Part shown: positions 17,155-25,790 of the stretch, one piece after another
Layout: each line of letters starts with the position of its first letter
How positions within the stretch are numbered: the stretch's first letter is position 1
Assembly: GCF_025351295.1 (NCBI RefSeq)
Contig: NZ_JANXWD010000030.1
Location: 1 to 43,235, forward strand
DNA from: Phenylobacterium sp.
Lineage (GTDB): Bacteria > Pseudomonadota > Alphaproteobacteria > Caulobacterales > Caulobacteraceae
Direction: 5' to 3'
Length of the DNA stretch: 43,235 nt
Program-made: the position numbers and the translations under genes
The notes under the pieces: generated by a model
Database searches by the model: none
The model's input: only the letters and a program-made list of their open reading frames with translations
What the model was told of the DNA's origin: nothing

Positions 17155-18140
17155 GCGGCCCGGCCTTCAGCTACGCCCGCCCCGCCGACGTGGCCGGGGC
17201 GCTGGCCCAGGGGGCGCGGCCAGGCGCCGCCTTCCTGGCGGGTGGCACCGACCTCATCCAGCTGTGGAAGGCCGGCCTCGCGGCGCATGCCGAGCTGGTC
17301 GACATCTCGCGCCTGCCCCTGGCCGGGATCGACCTTGCCGACGGCGAACTGGCGATCGGCGCGCTCGCCCGGCTGAGCGACGTGGCCCTCCATCCGCGGG
17401 TCATGGCCGAGCATCCGTTGATCGCGCAGGCCATCGCGGCCACCGCCAGCGGCCAGGTGCGCAACATGGCCACGGTAGGCGGCAACCTGCTGCAACGGAC
17501 CCGCTGCGCCTATTTCCGCACCCAGGGGATGGCCTGCAACAAGCGCGAGCCGGGGTCCGGCTGCGGCGCCGCGGCGGGCGAGACCCGGCAGGCGGCCCTG
17601 TTCGGCGCCAGCGCGGCCTGTGTGGCGACCCACGCCTCCGACCTGGCCGTCGCCCTGACCGCGCTGCGCGCCGAGCTGACGATCCTCGGCCCCGACGGCG
17701 AACGTCGCATCGCCCTGCCCGACCTCTACCGCCTTCCGGGCCAGACGCCGCAGATCGACACGACCCTGGCGCCGGGCGAGCTGATCGCCGCCGTCCAGGT
17801 CCGCCGCGCGGCCGGCCTCGCCGCGCGCTCGACCTATCTCAAGGTCCGCGACCGCGCCTCGTTCGAGTTCGCCGTCGTCTCGGTGGCCGCGGCGCTGCGG
17901 CTGGAGGACGGCGCGGTCGTCGAGGCGCGGCTGGCGGCCGGCGGGGTCGCGCCCCTGCCCTGGCGATTGGCCGGCGCCGAGGCGGCGCTGATCGGACGCG
18001 CGCCCGACGCCCGGGCCTTCGCCGAAGCCGCCGGGCTGGCCGTCGAAGGCGCCCAGCCGTTGGCCGACAACGGCTTCAAGGTCGAGCTCCTGCGCCGGGC
18101 CGTCATCCGCGCCCTGGAAACCGTCGGAGCGACGGCATGA
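17151..18140 (+). CDS. FAD-binding subunit with extra Fe-S motif (PaoB-like)
   Basis: 329 residues from the GTG at 17151, which overlaps the previous stop. FAD motif AGGTDLIQLWK, then TVGGNLLQRTRCAYF and a cysteine-rich insert CAYFRTQGMACNKREPGSGC. PaoB (YagS) and 4-hydroxybenzoyl-CoA reductase also carry an insert here that binds a [4Fe-4S] cluster. The C-terminal domain (KVRDRASFEFAVVSVAAAL) is the CO dehydrogenase flavoprotein C-terminal type. The stop overlaps the next start (ATGA), so the three subunits are translationally coupled. Confidence 0.92.
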   Translation: MSGPAFSYARPADVAGALAQGARPGAAFLAGGTDLIQLWKAGLAAHAELVDISRLPLAGIDLADGELAIGALARLSDVALHPRVMAEHPLIAQAIAATASGQVRNMATVGGNLLQRTRCAYFRTQGMACNKREPGSGCGAAAGETRQAALFGASAACVATHASDLAVALTALRAELTILGPDGERRIALPDLYRLPGQTPQIDTTLAPGELIAAVQVRRAAGLAARSTYLKVRDRASFEFAVVSVAAALRLEDGAVVEARLAAGGVAPLPWRLAGAEAALIGRAPDARAFAEAAGLAVEGAQPLADNGFKVELLRRAVIRALETVGATA

Positions 18141-20338
18141 GCCCCGGACCCGTCACCCGCTGGGAGGCCGGCCTCAAGGTTACCGGCCAGGCAGTGTTCG
18201 CGGCCGAGACCCCGGCTCCGGGCCTGCTGTACGCCGTGCTCGTGGAGGCGCCGGTCGGCTGCGGCACGGTGCTGGCGGTTGACGCGGCGCAGGCGCGCCG
18301 CACGCCCGGCTTCGCCGACCTGATCTCCTATCCGGAGGCCCAGGGTCTCAAGCCCTCCAGCGTGACCGCGCTGATCCGCGAGCCGACGATCCACTTTGCG
18401 GGCCAGCCCGTCGCCCTGGTCGTGGCCGAAAACCTGGCCGCCGCCCAGGCGGCCGCCCGCGCGGTCAGGGTCGAGGCCGAGGCCCGCCCGGCGATCGCCG
18501 CGCTCGGTCAGGCCCTGGACCAAGCCTACACGCCGGCCACGGCGGGCCGCAATCCGGCCGAGAGCCGGCGCGGCGACGCCGCCCGCGCGCTGGCCGAGGC
18601 GCACCTGGTGGTGCGGCGGCGCTACGAGACCGCGGTCAACAACCACCACCCAATGGAGCCCCACGCCGTCGTCTGTTGCTGGGAGGGCGACCGGGTCACG
18701 GTCCACACCAGCACCCAGGCGGTGTTTGGCGCCCGCGCGGCCATCGCGCATGCCTTTGGTCTGCCGGCGGAGGACGCGCGCGTGGTCAGCCGCTTCCTCG
18801 GCGGCGGCTTCGGCTGCAAGGGCCAGCTCTGGTGGCCGTGGATGATGCAGGCCATGCTGGCCGCCCGTCGCACGGGCCGCCCGGTCCGCCTAGAGCTCAC
18901 CCGCGCGCAGCTCTTCACCCTGGCCGGCCGGCGCTCGGAGACCGTGCAGGAGCTGGCGGTCGGCCTGGACGCCGACGGACGGCTGACCGCCATCGACCAC
19001 CAGGTCCTGGCCCAGACCTCGACCCACGGCGAGTACGCCGACACCACCGCGGGGGTGTCGCGCTGGCTCTACGCCTGCCCCAATGTCACCACCCGCCACC
19101 GGCTGGTGCGGACCAACGAACCTCAGCCCATCCCCATGCGCGCGCCCGGCACGGCGCCCGGAACCTTCGCCCTGGAATCGGCCCTGGACGAAGCCGCGGC
19201 GGCGCTGGGGATCGACCCCGTGGACCTGCGGGTGCGCAACCACGGCGACCATGACCAGGAGGCCGGGCGGCCATGGAGCAGCAAGCGCCTCCTGGAATGC
19301 TACCGGGTGGGCGCCGAGCGGTTCGGGTGGGCGCACCGCCCGGCGGCCGGAGCGGCCGGCGACGGCCGCTGGCGGCTGGGCTCTGGCATGGCCAGCACCT
19401 TCTACGCCCAGCACCTGCAGCCCAGCCGGGCGCGGGTGCGGCTGGCGGCGGACGCCTCACTGGTGGTCCAATGCGGCACCCAGGACATGGGCAACGGCGC
19501 CTACACCGCGCTGGGCCAGATGGCGGCCGAGGCGCTGGGCGTACCGATGTCCCGGGTCACCGTCGAGCTGGGCGACACGCTCCTGCCGCAGGGTCCGATT
19601 TCCGCGGGCTCCCAGGTGACGGTGAGCATATCGCCGGCGGTCGCGATGGCGACGGCCGAGCTCCGCGCGATCCTGGCGCAACTCGCCGTCGCCGACCAGG
19701 CCTCGCCGCTCGCGGGCCAGCGGCCGGAGGATCTCGACTTCGCGGACGGGTTGGTCCGCAGCCGGACCGGCAACGTCGCCGAGCCGCTGGCCGACCTGCT
19801 CGCCCGCCAGGCGCCCGCCGGGCTCGAGGCGGAGGGCTCGGCCGACCTGCCGCAGGTGCAGACCCACAGCTTCATGAGCCACGGGGCCGTCTTCGTGGAG
19901 GTCGGCGTCGATCCCGACCTGGGCGAGGTGCGCGTGCGCCGGGTCTGCGCCGCCTTCGCCGCCGGCCGGATCGTCAACCCGCTGCTGGCCACCAGCCAGT
20001 ATGTCGGCGGGCTGATCGGCGGGATCGGCATGGCGCTGCACGAGCGCACGGTCACCGACCTCGCCAGCGGGCGGATCCTAGGCGACAATTTCGCCGACTA
20101 TCTGATCCCCGTGCATGCCGACATGCCCACGTTCGACATCGCCCTGGTGCATGAGGACGACACCCACCTGCCGGGTGGGATCAAGGGCGTCGGCATGCTG
20201 GGGACGGCCGGCGTCCAGGCCGCCATCGCCAATGCGATCTTCGACGCGGTCGGCCGGCGAGTGCGGCGCCTGCCGATCCGGATCGAGGACATCCTCGGCC
20301 ATCCGGACCCGCGCGACGGCTTCGAAACGCTCACCTGA
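18137..20338 (+). CDS. Molybdopterin-binding large subunit, PaoC-like, catalytic Glu replaced by Met
   Basis: 733 residues from the ATG at 18137. MPT-binding and substrate-side motifs: GQPVALVVAEN, FLGGGFGCKGQ, MRAPGTAPGTFALESALDE, GTQDMGNGAYT and GSQVTVSISPAVAM. Length and sequence fit the PaoC/YagR branch of the molybdenum hydroxylases, which oxidise aldehydes or hydroxylate N-heterocycles with water as oxygen source. In this family a Glu in the motif KGVGE near the C-terminus (E692 in E. coli PaoC) is the general base. Here the motif reads IKGVGMLGTAG, with Met687 (ATG at 20195) in that place. Either activity is altered or another residue serves. No dedicated cofactor-insertion gene (xdhC/paoD type) follows. 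Confidence 0.9.
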   Translation: MSPGPVTRWEAGLKVTGQAVFAAETPAPGLLYAVLVEAPVGCGTVLAVDAAQARRTPGFADLISYPEAQGLKPSSVTALIREPTIHFAGQPVALVVAENLAAAQAAARAVRVEAEARPAIAALGQALDQAYTPATAGRNPAESRRGDAARALAEAHLVVRRRYETAVNNHHPMEPHAVVCCWEGDRVTVHTSTQAVFGARAAIAHAFGLPAEDARVVSRFLGGGFGCKGQLWWPWMMQAMLAARRTGRPVRLELTRAQLFTLAGRRSETVQELAVGLDADGRLTAIDHQVLAQTSTHGEYADTTAGVSRWLYACPNVTTRHRLVRTNEPQPIPMRAPGTAPGTFALESALDEAAAALGIDPVDLRVRNHGDHDQEAGRPWSSKRLLECYRVGAERFGWAHRPAAGAAGDGRWRLGSGMASTFYAQHLQPSRARVRLAADASLVVQCGTQDMGNGAYTALGQMAAEALGVPMSRVTVELGDTLLPQGPISAGSQVTVSISPAVAMATAELRAILAQLAVADQASPLAGQRPEDLDFADGLVRSRTGNVAEPLADLLARQAPAGLEAEGSADLPQVQTHSFMSHGAVFVEVGVDPDLGEVRVRRVCAAFAAGRIVNPLLATSQYVGGLIGGIGMALHERTVTDLASGRILGDNFADYLIPVHADMPTFDIALVHEDDTHLPGGIKGVGMLGTAGVQAAIANAIFDAVGRRVRRLPIRIEDILGHPDPRDGFETLT

Positions 20339-20341
20339 CCG

Positions 20342-20364
20342 GCAGCCGCCTCAGCGCCGGCTGC
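20342..20364. terminator. Hairpin between convergent oxidase operon and Rap1a-like gene
   Basis: GCAGCCG pairs with CGGCTGC around a 9-base loop, just after the large-subunit stop and overlapping the last codons of the opposite gene. Lacks a T-tract, so a weak or factor-assisted bidirectional terminator at best. Confidence 0.4.
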
Positions 20365-20719
20365 TTTCGCCGCTACAGGGATAGGCCTGCTCCATCGCAA
20401 ACCGGACGAAGTCGGCCGCCCCCACACCATGGGCCGTGCTGGCGAACCGCGCATGCCGCTGCACCGCCTGCAGCGCCGCCTTCGGGGTCAGGTCGGCGGG
20501 AACGCAGACGGTGCTGCGGCCGCGACGCGCCTGCCGCGTCAGGAGCTGGTCCACCGCGCCGGCGACGTAGCCCAGGCACAGCGCGTGGGCCGAGGCCGCG
20601 TCGGGCCCGTCGGCGACGCACAGCGCCTGTAGCCGCGCCGCATCGAAGAACGCCGGATGAGAGAGCGCCGCGGGCGGCAGGGCGGTGACCAGCGTCAGCG
20701 CTATCAGGCCGAACAGCAT
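20351..20719 (-). CDS. Rap1a/Tai-like secreted small protein
   Basis: 122 residues with a signal peptide (about 1-20, cleavage near ALS-HP). The mature part has C-x13-C with LCLGYVAGAVDQLL, then VCVPADLTPKAALQAVQRH and FAMEQAYPC. This Cys and GY pattern is that of the Rap1a/Tai family, whose described members are periplasmic immunity proteins against type VI secretion amidase effectors. No effector or secretion gene is nearby, and many alphaproteobacterial members are orphans of unknown role. Good ribosome site (AGGAG, 6 bases). Confidence 0.62.
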   Translation of the reverse strand: MLFGLIALTLVTALPPAALSHPAFFDAARLQALCVADGPDAASAHALCLGYVAGAVDQLLTRQARRGRSTVCVPADLTPKAALQAVQRHARFASTAHGVGAADFVRFAMEQAYPCSGESSRR

Positions 20720-20759
20720 TTCGCGCTCCTGTCGTTGGTCGGATTACGGCGGGCCGGGC

Positions 20760-21068
20760 CTACTCGGCCCTGCGCAGGCCAAGGCCCAGGATGGTGACCA
20801 GGGCGGCGGTCGCCGAGAGGGCCGCGGCGGCGGTGGCGACCGGGTGGGCCTTGGCCTCGTCGAGCGCCCTCTGAGCCAGGTGTCTGGTCTCAGGGGGAGC
20901 CCGCTCGGCCAGCGCCTGCCCCGCCTGGCGCAGCGCCTGGGTGGCCTGGACGATGGCCTTCTCGGCGTCGTCGCTCAGCCCGTCGGCGGTCTGGCGCAGG
21001 GTCTTAGCGACATCGTCGAGCGTCTCGTCGAGCTCGTGCTTCACGTGGTCTCGTCCGAATAGCGACAT
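20760..21068 (-). CDS. Small helical protein with C-terminal membrane anchor (DUF883/ElaB-like)
   Basis: 102 residues from the ATG at 21068 (AGGAG upstream). Residues 5-70 are charged, heptad-like helix (HVKHELDETLDDVAKTLRQT, EKAIVQATQALRQAGQALAE). The end holds one hydrophobic segment (HPVATAAAALSATAALVTIL) and Arg residues, the layout of ElaB/YqjD proteins that tether to the inner membrane. That name is by analogy only. An FNR/FixK box (21130-21143) is centred about 68 bp upstream, which puts a class II start site about 27 bp before the ATG, so microoxic control is likely. Confidence 0.65.
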   Translation of the reverse strand: MSLFGRDHVKHELDETLDDVAKTLRQTADGLSDDAEKAIVQATQALRQAGQALAERAPPETRHLAQRALDEAKAHPVATAAAALSATAALVTILGLGLRRAE

Positions 21069-21129
21069 GGCCGGTCTCCTGGATCCCCGAAGCGGGACCG
21101 TCACATTGCGGCGAGGCCCGGGCCGCGCC

Positions 21130-21143
21130 TTGACCCGGATCAA
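21130..21143. promoter_or_regulatory. FNR/FixK box TTGACCCGGATCAA
   Basis: Matches TTGAT-N4-ATCAA with one change, between the divergent 102-aa protein gene and the Crp/Fnr gene. Spacing suits the minus-strand gene best, but it could also give FixK autoregulation. Confidence 0.7.
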
Positions 21144-21245
21144 ACGGCCGCCTCCGCCGCCTCCGTGCTGGTACTTAGGGGACGTTCCCAGATGTCCGGC
21201 GGCGGGGCGGGGGCCTAGCTCTTGGGCCATCGAATGGAGCCCGCG

Positions 21246-21899
21246 ATGACCCTCGCCTACCCTCTGACCGACGCCCGCACGGCCCGCCCGGCCTCCGCGC
21301 TGACCGATGCCTTCGAGCGGCACGGTGTGCGGATGACCTACGCCCGCAACGAGGAGATCTACGCCCAGGACGACGAGGTCGAGCTGCTCTACCAGGTGGC
21401 GCGGGGCGTCGTCCGCACCAGTCGCCTGACCGCGGATGGCCGCCGCCAGGTGGGCGACTTCTACTACGTCGGCGACCTGTTCGGCCTGGAGCCCGGCCCC
21501 GATCACCGCTTCGCCGCCGAGGCCCTGGCCGAATGCGAGATCATGGTGGTCCGCCGCAGCGCCGTGCGCGCCATCGCCGGCGACGCCGCGCTCGACCGGG
21601 CCATCCTCGAGGCCCAGCGCCTGGAGATGGAACGCCTGCAGGATCACGTGGTCATGCTGGGCCGCAAGAGCGCCCGCGAGCGCGTCGCGAGCTTCCTGAT
21701 GTCGATCGCCCAGCGCGGCCCCGACGATCACGCCGACCTCGCCATGGGCCGTCAGGACATGGCCGACTACCTTGGCCTCACCATCGAGACCGTCTCACGC
21801 ATGCTCACCCAACTGCAGGGCGAGGCGATCGTCGACTTCCCGTCCTCGCGCCGCTTCCAGATCCGCAAGTGGACCGCCCTCGAAGCGCTCGCCGCCTAA
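21246..21899 (+). CDS. fixK: Crp/Fnr family regulator, FixK-like
   Basis: 217 residues from the ATG at 21246 (GGAG six bases upstream; a TTG at 21222 is less likely). Cyclic-nucleotide-type beta roll (about 25-120), dimer helix, and HTH GRQDMADYLGLTIETVSRML. The recognition helix has the E-x-x-S-R of FNR/FixK proteins, which reads TTGAT-N4-ATCAA boxes such as those found in this window. It lacks the N-terminal cysteine cluster of Fnr, so it should not sense oxygen directly; FixLJ downstream is the likely input. Followed 33 bp later by a UspA gene, probably in one operon. Confidence 0.87.
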   Translation: MTLAYPLTDARTARPASALTDAFERHGVRMTYARNEEIYAQDDEVELLYQVARGVVRTSRLTADGRRQVGDFYYVGDLFGLEPGPDHRFAAEALAECEIMVVRRSAVRAIAGDAALDRAILEAQRLEMERLQDHVVMLGRKSARERVASFLMSIAQRGPDDHADLAMGRQDMADYLGLTIETVSRMLTQLQGEAIVDFPSSRRFQIRKWTALEALAA

Positions 21900-21932
21900 C
21901 CCACCTTGGCCAACCCCGTCCTGGAGACCGAC

Positions 21933-22802
21933 ATGCACCGCACCCTCGACCGCCCCGCGGAAACCGTGGTCGTCAGACCGAACACCTACGCGACCATCCT
22001 GGTCCACGCCGAGCCGGCCCAGTATTCCGCCCACCGTGTCGAGGTCGCCGCCCACCTGGCCCGCGACCTGGGCGCCCACCTGATCGGCCTGGGCGCCGAG
22101 ACCTTCGACCCCGCGCTGATGTCCGGCCCGTTCACCAGCTATGCCGCCGGCGAATGGATCGGGTTCGTGCAGGAGCAGATCACCAAGGAGCTCTCCGACG
22201 CCGAGGTCAGCTTCCGCCGCGACGCGGCCGGCGCCGACCTCGAGTGGCGCGCCGTGCAGGACTACCCGCACCACGCGCTGGTCCTGGCCGCCCGCGCCGC
22301 CGACCTGGTTGTCGTCAGCCCGCGGGGCGCCCTGGGCCCCACCCGCTCGGTCGACCCCGCCGAAGCCGTGATGACCGCTGGCCGGCCCGTGCTGATCGTG
22401 CCCGAGGGGCGCACCCACCTGCACGGCATGTCGGTCGTGGTCGCCTGGAAGGACACCCGCGAAGGCCGCCGCGCGCTCACCGACGCCCTGCCGTTCCTGC
22501 AGCGCGCGCAAGACGTGATCGTCCTGTCGGTGGTCGCGGAAGACGCCAGGCAAGCCGCCGCCAACGAGATCGACGACGTGGTCGGCAACCTCAAGCGTCA
22601 CGGGGTCGAAGCCCGCCCGCTGGTCAGCATCATCGACCACGACGGGGTGACGGCGGAGATCGAGCGGGTCGCCCACGCCAACGGCGCCGACCTGATCGTG
22701 GCCGGCGCCTATGGTCACACCCGGATGCGGGAGTGGGCGTTCGGCGGGGTCACCGACGACTTCCTCAACCGCCCCGACTGCTTCGTCCTTTTGAGCCACT
22801 GA
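21933..22802 (+). CDS. Tandem universal stress protein (UspA)
   Basis: 289 residues from the ATG at 21933 (GGAG six bases upstream). Two Usp folds: residues about 15-155 (YATILVHAEP...DLVVVSPRG) and about 160-289 (MSVVVAWKDTREGRRAL...DLIVAGAYGHTRMREWAFGGVT). The second repeat has the ATP-binding G-x2-G-x9-G-[ST]-like region (GAYGHTRMREWAFGGVT); the first is less complete. Such proteins are common members of FixK/FNR regulons and adapt cells to low oxygen. Confidence 0.9.
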   Translation: MHRTLDRPAETVVVRPNTYATILVHAEPAQYSAHRVEVAAHLARDLGAHLIGLGAETFDPALMSGPFTSYAAGEWIGFVQEQITKELSDAEVSFRRDAAGADLEWRAVQDYPHHALVLAARAADLVVVSPRGALGPTRSVDPAEAVMTAGRPVLIVPEGRTHLHGMSVVVAWKDTREGRRALTDALPFLQRAQDVIVLSVVAEDARQAAANEIDDVVGNLKRHGVEARPLVSIIDHDGVTAEIERVAHANGADLIVAGAYGHTRMREWAFGGVTDDFLNRPDCFVLLSH

Positions 22803-22849
22803 TCCCCCATCGCGGGGCCGGCGACGGCCACGCGCTCCGGAAGGTCCCC

Positions 22850-23137
22850 ATGCTGCGTATCGAACCCCTTCGCCTGGGGCTGGCCCTCGGCCTCACGCTC
22901 GCCGCCGTCCATCTGGCCGGCGCCGCCCTGGTGGCGGTCGGCGCGGTCGGCTGGCTTCTGGGCCCCGAGGCCGGACGCGCACTCGGCCCGGCGTTCGCGT
23001 TTGGCGGCCTGGACGCCTGGGACATTCTGGTCACCGTGGCCTTCACCACGGTGTCCGGGTTCCTGGTCGGTTGCCTGCTAGCCGCGATCTACAACGGTCT
23101 GCCGCGCGGCCCGCGGCCGCCGCCGATCGAGCGTTAG
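22850..23137 (+). CDS. Small two-helix membrane protein
   Basis: 95 residues. Two hydrophobic segments, about 8-40 (LALGLTLAAVHLAGAALVAV) and 60-82 (ILVTVAFTTVSGFLVGCLLAAIY), with a basic proline-rich tail. It resembles the small DUF5676-type membrane proteins, but this is not firm. It sits between UspA and the lipoprotein cytochrome, in the same direction with short gaps, so it is likely part of the microoxic operon. Confidence 0.6.
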   Translation: MLRIEPLRLGLALGLTLAAVHLAGAALVAVGAVGWLLGPEAGRALGPAFAFGGLDAWDILVTVAFTTVSGFLVGCLLAAIYNGLPRGPRPPPIER

Positions 23138-23145
23138 CGGCCGCC

Positions 23146-23529
23146 ATGCGCACCCTGGTCCCTATGCTCGGCCTGGCCATGCTGCTGGCGGCCTGCGCCT
23201 CCACATCGCCGCCCGCGGCGCCCGTCGCGCCGCGGACCGCCGACGGGTCCGGCGTACCGCCGCTGCCGACCCTCGACCCCGCGCAGACGCGCGGCCACAA
23301 CTTCGCGGTCCAGCGCTGCTCGGGTTGCCACGCGGTGGGTCTCGACGACGGCGGCCCCCAGGGGGGGCCGGCCTTCTACAGGCTCTCACGGCGCTACAAC
23401 CCCCTGCAGCTCGAGCATCGGTTCAGCGAGGTCTCCGCCCACGGCTTCGACCGCATGCCGGCGATCTCGTTCACGGCCGCCGAGGCCGAGGACCTGATCG
23501 CCTATTTCGACAGCCTGAACGGCAACTGA
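23146..23529 (+). CDS. Lipoprotein monohaem cytochrome c
   Basis: 127 residues. Lipobox LLAAC with acylated Cys17, then a Pro/Ala-rich linker and a class I cytochrome c domain: heme motif CSGCH at 58-62 and likely axial Met104 in DRMPAISF, with a closing helix AEDLIAYFDSLN. It should be membrane-anchored on the periplasmic side and could carry electrons to the cbb3 oxidase encoded nearby. Starts 8 bp after the previous stop. Confidence 0.85.
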   Translation: MRTLVPMLGLAMLLAACASTSPPAAPVAPRTADGSGVPPLPTLDPAQTRGHNFAVQRCSGCHAVGLDDGGPQGGPAFYRLSRRYNPLQLEHRFSEVSAHGFDRMPAISFTAAEAEDLIAYFDSLNGN

Positions 23530-23639
23530 GCCGAACGGGCAGTCCCGGCGCGATCGGCGCCCCGCGACGGCGCAATCCAGGCTAATTGGGACAGAACGCC
23601 GTCTTGGCGCAGCCCCACACCGGACCTAGCGCTTCGCCG

Positions 23640-25139
23640 ATGGATTCCGCGCCACCTCTCGCGACCCGGCGGACCCGCTTCGGCGGGCTCACCGGTTACG
23701 CCGTGGCCGTGGGCGCGACGGCGGCCTGCGCGGCGCTGAGCCTGCTGCTGGTGCACGACTTCCACGACGGCGACCTGGTGTTCCTGCTGTTCGTACCGGC
23801 GCTCCTGGCCAGCGCGGCGGCCGGCGGGTTCGGACCCACGCTGCTGGCCGGGGGGTTGTCGGTCGCGCTCAGCCTGGCCTTCATCGGATCGGGGACGACC
23901 GAGAACCCGGAGGTGGCCGTGCGGGGCGCGGTCTTCGTGGCGCTGACCATCGCGACCGGCCTCGTCGGCTCGCGCATGCATCGCAACGCCGGCGCGATCC
24001 GGCGGGTCGTCGCCGACCTGCAGGCCCGCGAGGCCCACCTGCAGTCGATCCTCGACACCGTTCCGGACGCGATGATCGTGATCGACGAGCACGGGATCAT
24101 GCGGTCGTTTTCCAGCGCCGCAGAGCGGCAGTTCGGCTGGACCGCCGCCGAGCTGGTCGGCAGCAACGTCGACATCCTGATGCCCGAGCCCTACCGGACC
24201 CAGCACGACGGCTATCTCCTGCGCTACATGACCACCGGCGAGCGACGGATTATCGGCATCGGCCGGGTGGTCGTGGGGGAGCGCAAGGACGGCTCGACCT
24301 TTCCAATGGAGCTGTCGGTGGGGGAGATGATCTCCGGCCAGCAGCGGTTCTTCACCGGCTTCGTGCGCGACCTGACCGAGCGCCAGGCCGCCGAACGGCG
24401 CCTGCAGGACGTGCAGGGCGAGCTGGTGCATGTCTCGCGGCTCACCGCCCTGGGCGAGATGGCCTCGGCGCTGGCCCATGAACTCAACCAGCCGCTCACC
24501 GCCGCCGCCAATTTCATGAAGGGCTGCCTGATCCTGCTGACCCGCAAGCCGCTCGACGAACCGCGCCTCGCCGACATGATCTCCCAGGGCGCGGACCAGG
24601 CGTTGCGCGCCGGCCAGATCATCCGCCGGCTGCGGGATTTCGTCTCGAAGGGCGAGGCCGACCGGCGGATCGAAAGCCTGCCGCAGCTGCTGGAAGAAGC
24701 CGGAGCCCTGGCCATGGTCGGCGCCCGGGAGCGCAGCGTGCGCCTGCGCTATCAGATCGACCCGCGGGTGAACCTGGTGCTGGCGGACAAGGTGCAGGTG
24801 CAGCAGGTCGCGCTCAACCTGATCCGCAACGCCATCGAGGCCATGGAGGACACGCCGAAGAAGGAGCTCTTCGTCGGCGCCCGGCCGGCGCCGGACGACA
24901 TGGTCGAGATCTATGTCAGCGATACCGGCCACGGCGTCAGCCCGAAGGCCGCCGAACAGCTGTTCCAGCCGTTCATGACCACCAAGGCGCAAGGGATGGG
25001 GATCGGCCTCTCCATTTCCCGGACCATCGTCGAGGCGCACGGCGGCCGGATCTGGGTCGACCCCAATCCGCAGGGGGGCGCGATCTTCCGCTTCACCCTG
25101 CCCGGCGTCGGGGCGGAGGAGTTCGCGAAAGATGAGTGA
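23640..25139 (+). CDS. fixL: Oxygen-sensing histidine kinase FixL
   Basis: 499 residues from the ATG at 23640; TTG starts at 23586 or 23604 are possible. The N-terminal part has four membrane helices (about 15-110). The PAS domain carries the haem-binding pattern of FixL: proximal His189 in YRTQHDGY and Arg209 in IIGIGRVV, exactly 20 residues apart as His200/Arg220 in Bradyrhizobium FixL. Kinase: phospho-acceptor His280 in [11 protein letters not shown] box [10 protein letters not shown] boxes DTGHGVS and [12 protein letters not shown]. When deoxy it phosphorylates FixJ, whose gene overlaps the end of this one by 8 bases. Confidence 0.93.
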   Translation: MDSAPPLATRRTRFGGLTGYAVAVGATAACAALSLLLVHDFHDGDLVFLLFVPALLASAAAGGFGPTLLAGGLSVALSLAFIGSGTTENPEVAVRGAVFVALTIATGLVGSRMHRNAGAIRRVVADLQAREAHLQSILDTVPDAMIVIDEHGIMRSFSSAAERQFGWTAAELVGSNVDILMPEPYRTQHDGYLLRYMTTGERRIIGIGRVVVGERKDGSTFPMELSVGEMISGQQRFFTGFVRDLTERQAAERRLQDVQGELVHVSRLTALGEMASALAHELNQPLTAAANFMKGCLILLTRKPLDEPRLADMISQGADQALRAGQIIRRLRDFVSKGEADRRIESLPQLLEEAGALAMVGARERSVRLRYQIDPRVNLVLADKVQVQQVALNLIRNAIEAMEDTPKKELFVGARPAPDDMVEIYVSDTGHGVSPKAAEQLFQPFMTTKAQGMGIGLSISRTIVEAHGGRIWVDPNPQGGAIFRFTLPGVGAEEFAKDE

Positions 25140-25737
25140 GCCGATCGTCCATCTGATCGACGACGACGAGGCGGTCCGCGTCTCGCTCGCCTTCCTGCTG
25201 GAGATGAACCATCTCCCGGCGCGGGCCTATGGCTCGGCCCAGGAGTTCCTGGCGATCGCCGGCGGGCTGACCGGCGGGTGCGTGGTCACCGACGTGCGCA
25301 TGCCGGAGGTCAGCGGCCTGGACCTGGTCCGCCGGCTCAGGGAGCGCGGGAGCCCCTTGCCGGTGATCGTCATCACCGGGCACGGGGACGTGCCCCTGGC
25401 GGTCGAGGCCATGCGCGCCGGCGTCGTCGATTTCACCGAGAAGCCCTTCGAGGACGAGGTCCTGCTGGGCTCCATCCGCCGCGCGCTGGACAGCCGGGTC
25501 GAAAGCGACGCCCAGGCCGAGGAGCGGCGTCGATTCGAGCAGATGCTGGCGACCCTGTCGGGCCGCGAGAAGGACGTCCTGCGCGGCGTGCTCGCCGGCA
25601 AGATGAACAAGGTGATCGCCTTCGAGCTCGGCATCAGCCCCCGCACGGTCGAGGTCTACCGCGCCAACGTGATGACCAAGACCCACGCCAATGGCCTCTC
25701 CGAGCTGGTCCGGATCGCCCTGCTCGCCGGCTTCTGA
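25132..25737 (+). CDS. fixJ: Response regulator FixJ
   Basis: 201 residues. Receiver domain with acidic pocket DDDE at 10-13, phospho-acceptor Asp54 in VVTDVRMPE, and Lys in TEKPFED. LuxR-type HTH at about 140-200 ([36 protein letters not shown]). Phosphorylated by FixL under low oxygen, it activates fixK in known systems. Starts inside the end of fixL. Confidence 0.94.
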   Translation: MSEPIVHLIDDDEAVRVSLAFLLEMNHLPARAYGSAQEFLAIAGGLTGGCVVTDVRMPEVSGLDLVRRLRERGSPLPVIVITGHGDVPLAVEAMRAGVVDFTEKPFEDEVLLGSIRRALDSRVESDAQAEERRRFEQMLATLSGREKDVLRGVLAGKMNKVIAFELGISPRTVEVYRANVMTKTHANGLSELVRIALLAGF

Positions 25738-25742
25738 GGCGC

Positions 25743-25756
25743 TTGCGCGAGATCAA
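25743..25756 (+). promoter_or_regulatory. FNR/FixK-like box TTGCGCGAGATCAA
   Basis: One full half site (ATCAA) and one degenerate half site (TTGCG), centred at 25749.5. This is exactly 41.5 bp before the ATG of the next gene, so a class II promoter would start transcription at the start codon itself. Confidence 0.5.
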
Positions 25757-25790
25757 GGTCCCCGCGCGCCGCGCGTGAGACACCCTCGGC

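Noticed and set aside
17264..20338. Apparent 1024-codon fusion extending the molybdenum subunit upstream
   Set aside because: The first 290 codons are an off-frame reading of the FAD subunit; the real start is the ATG at 18137 overlapping the previous stop.
23547..23561. GGCGC-N5-GCGCC hairpin after the cytochrome gene
   Set aside because: Five-base stem without T-tract in GC-rich DNA; too weak to call a terminator.
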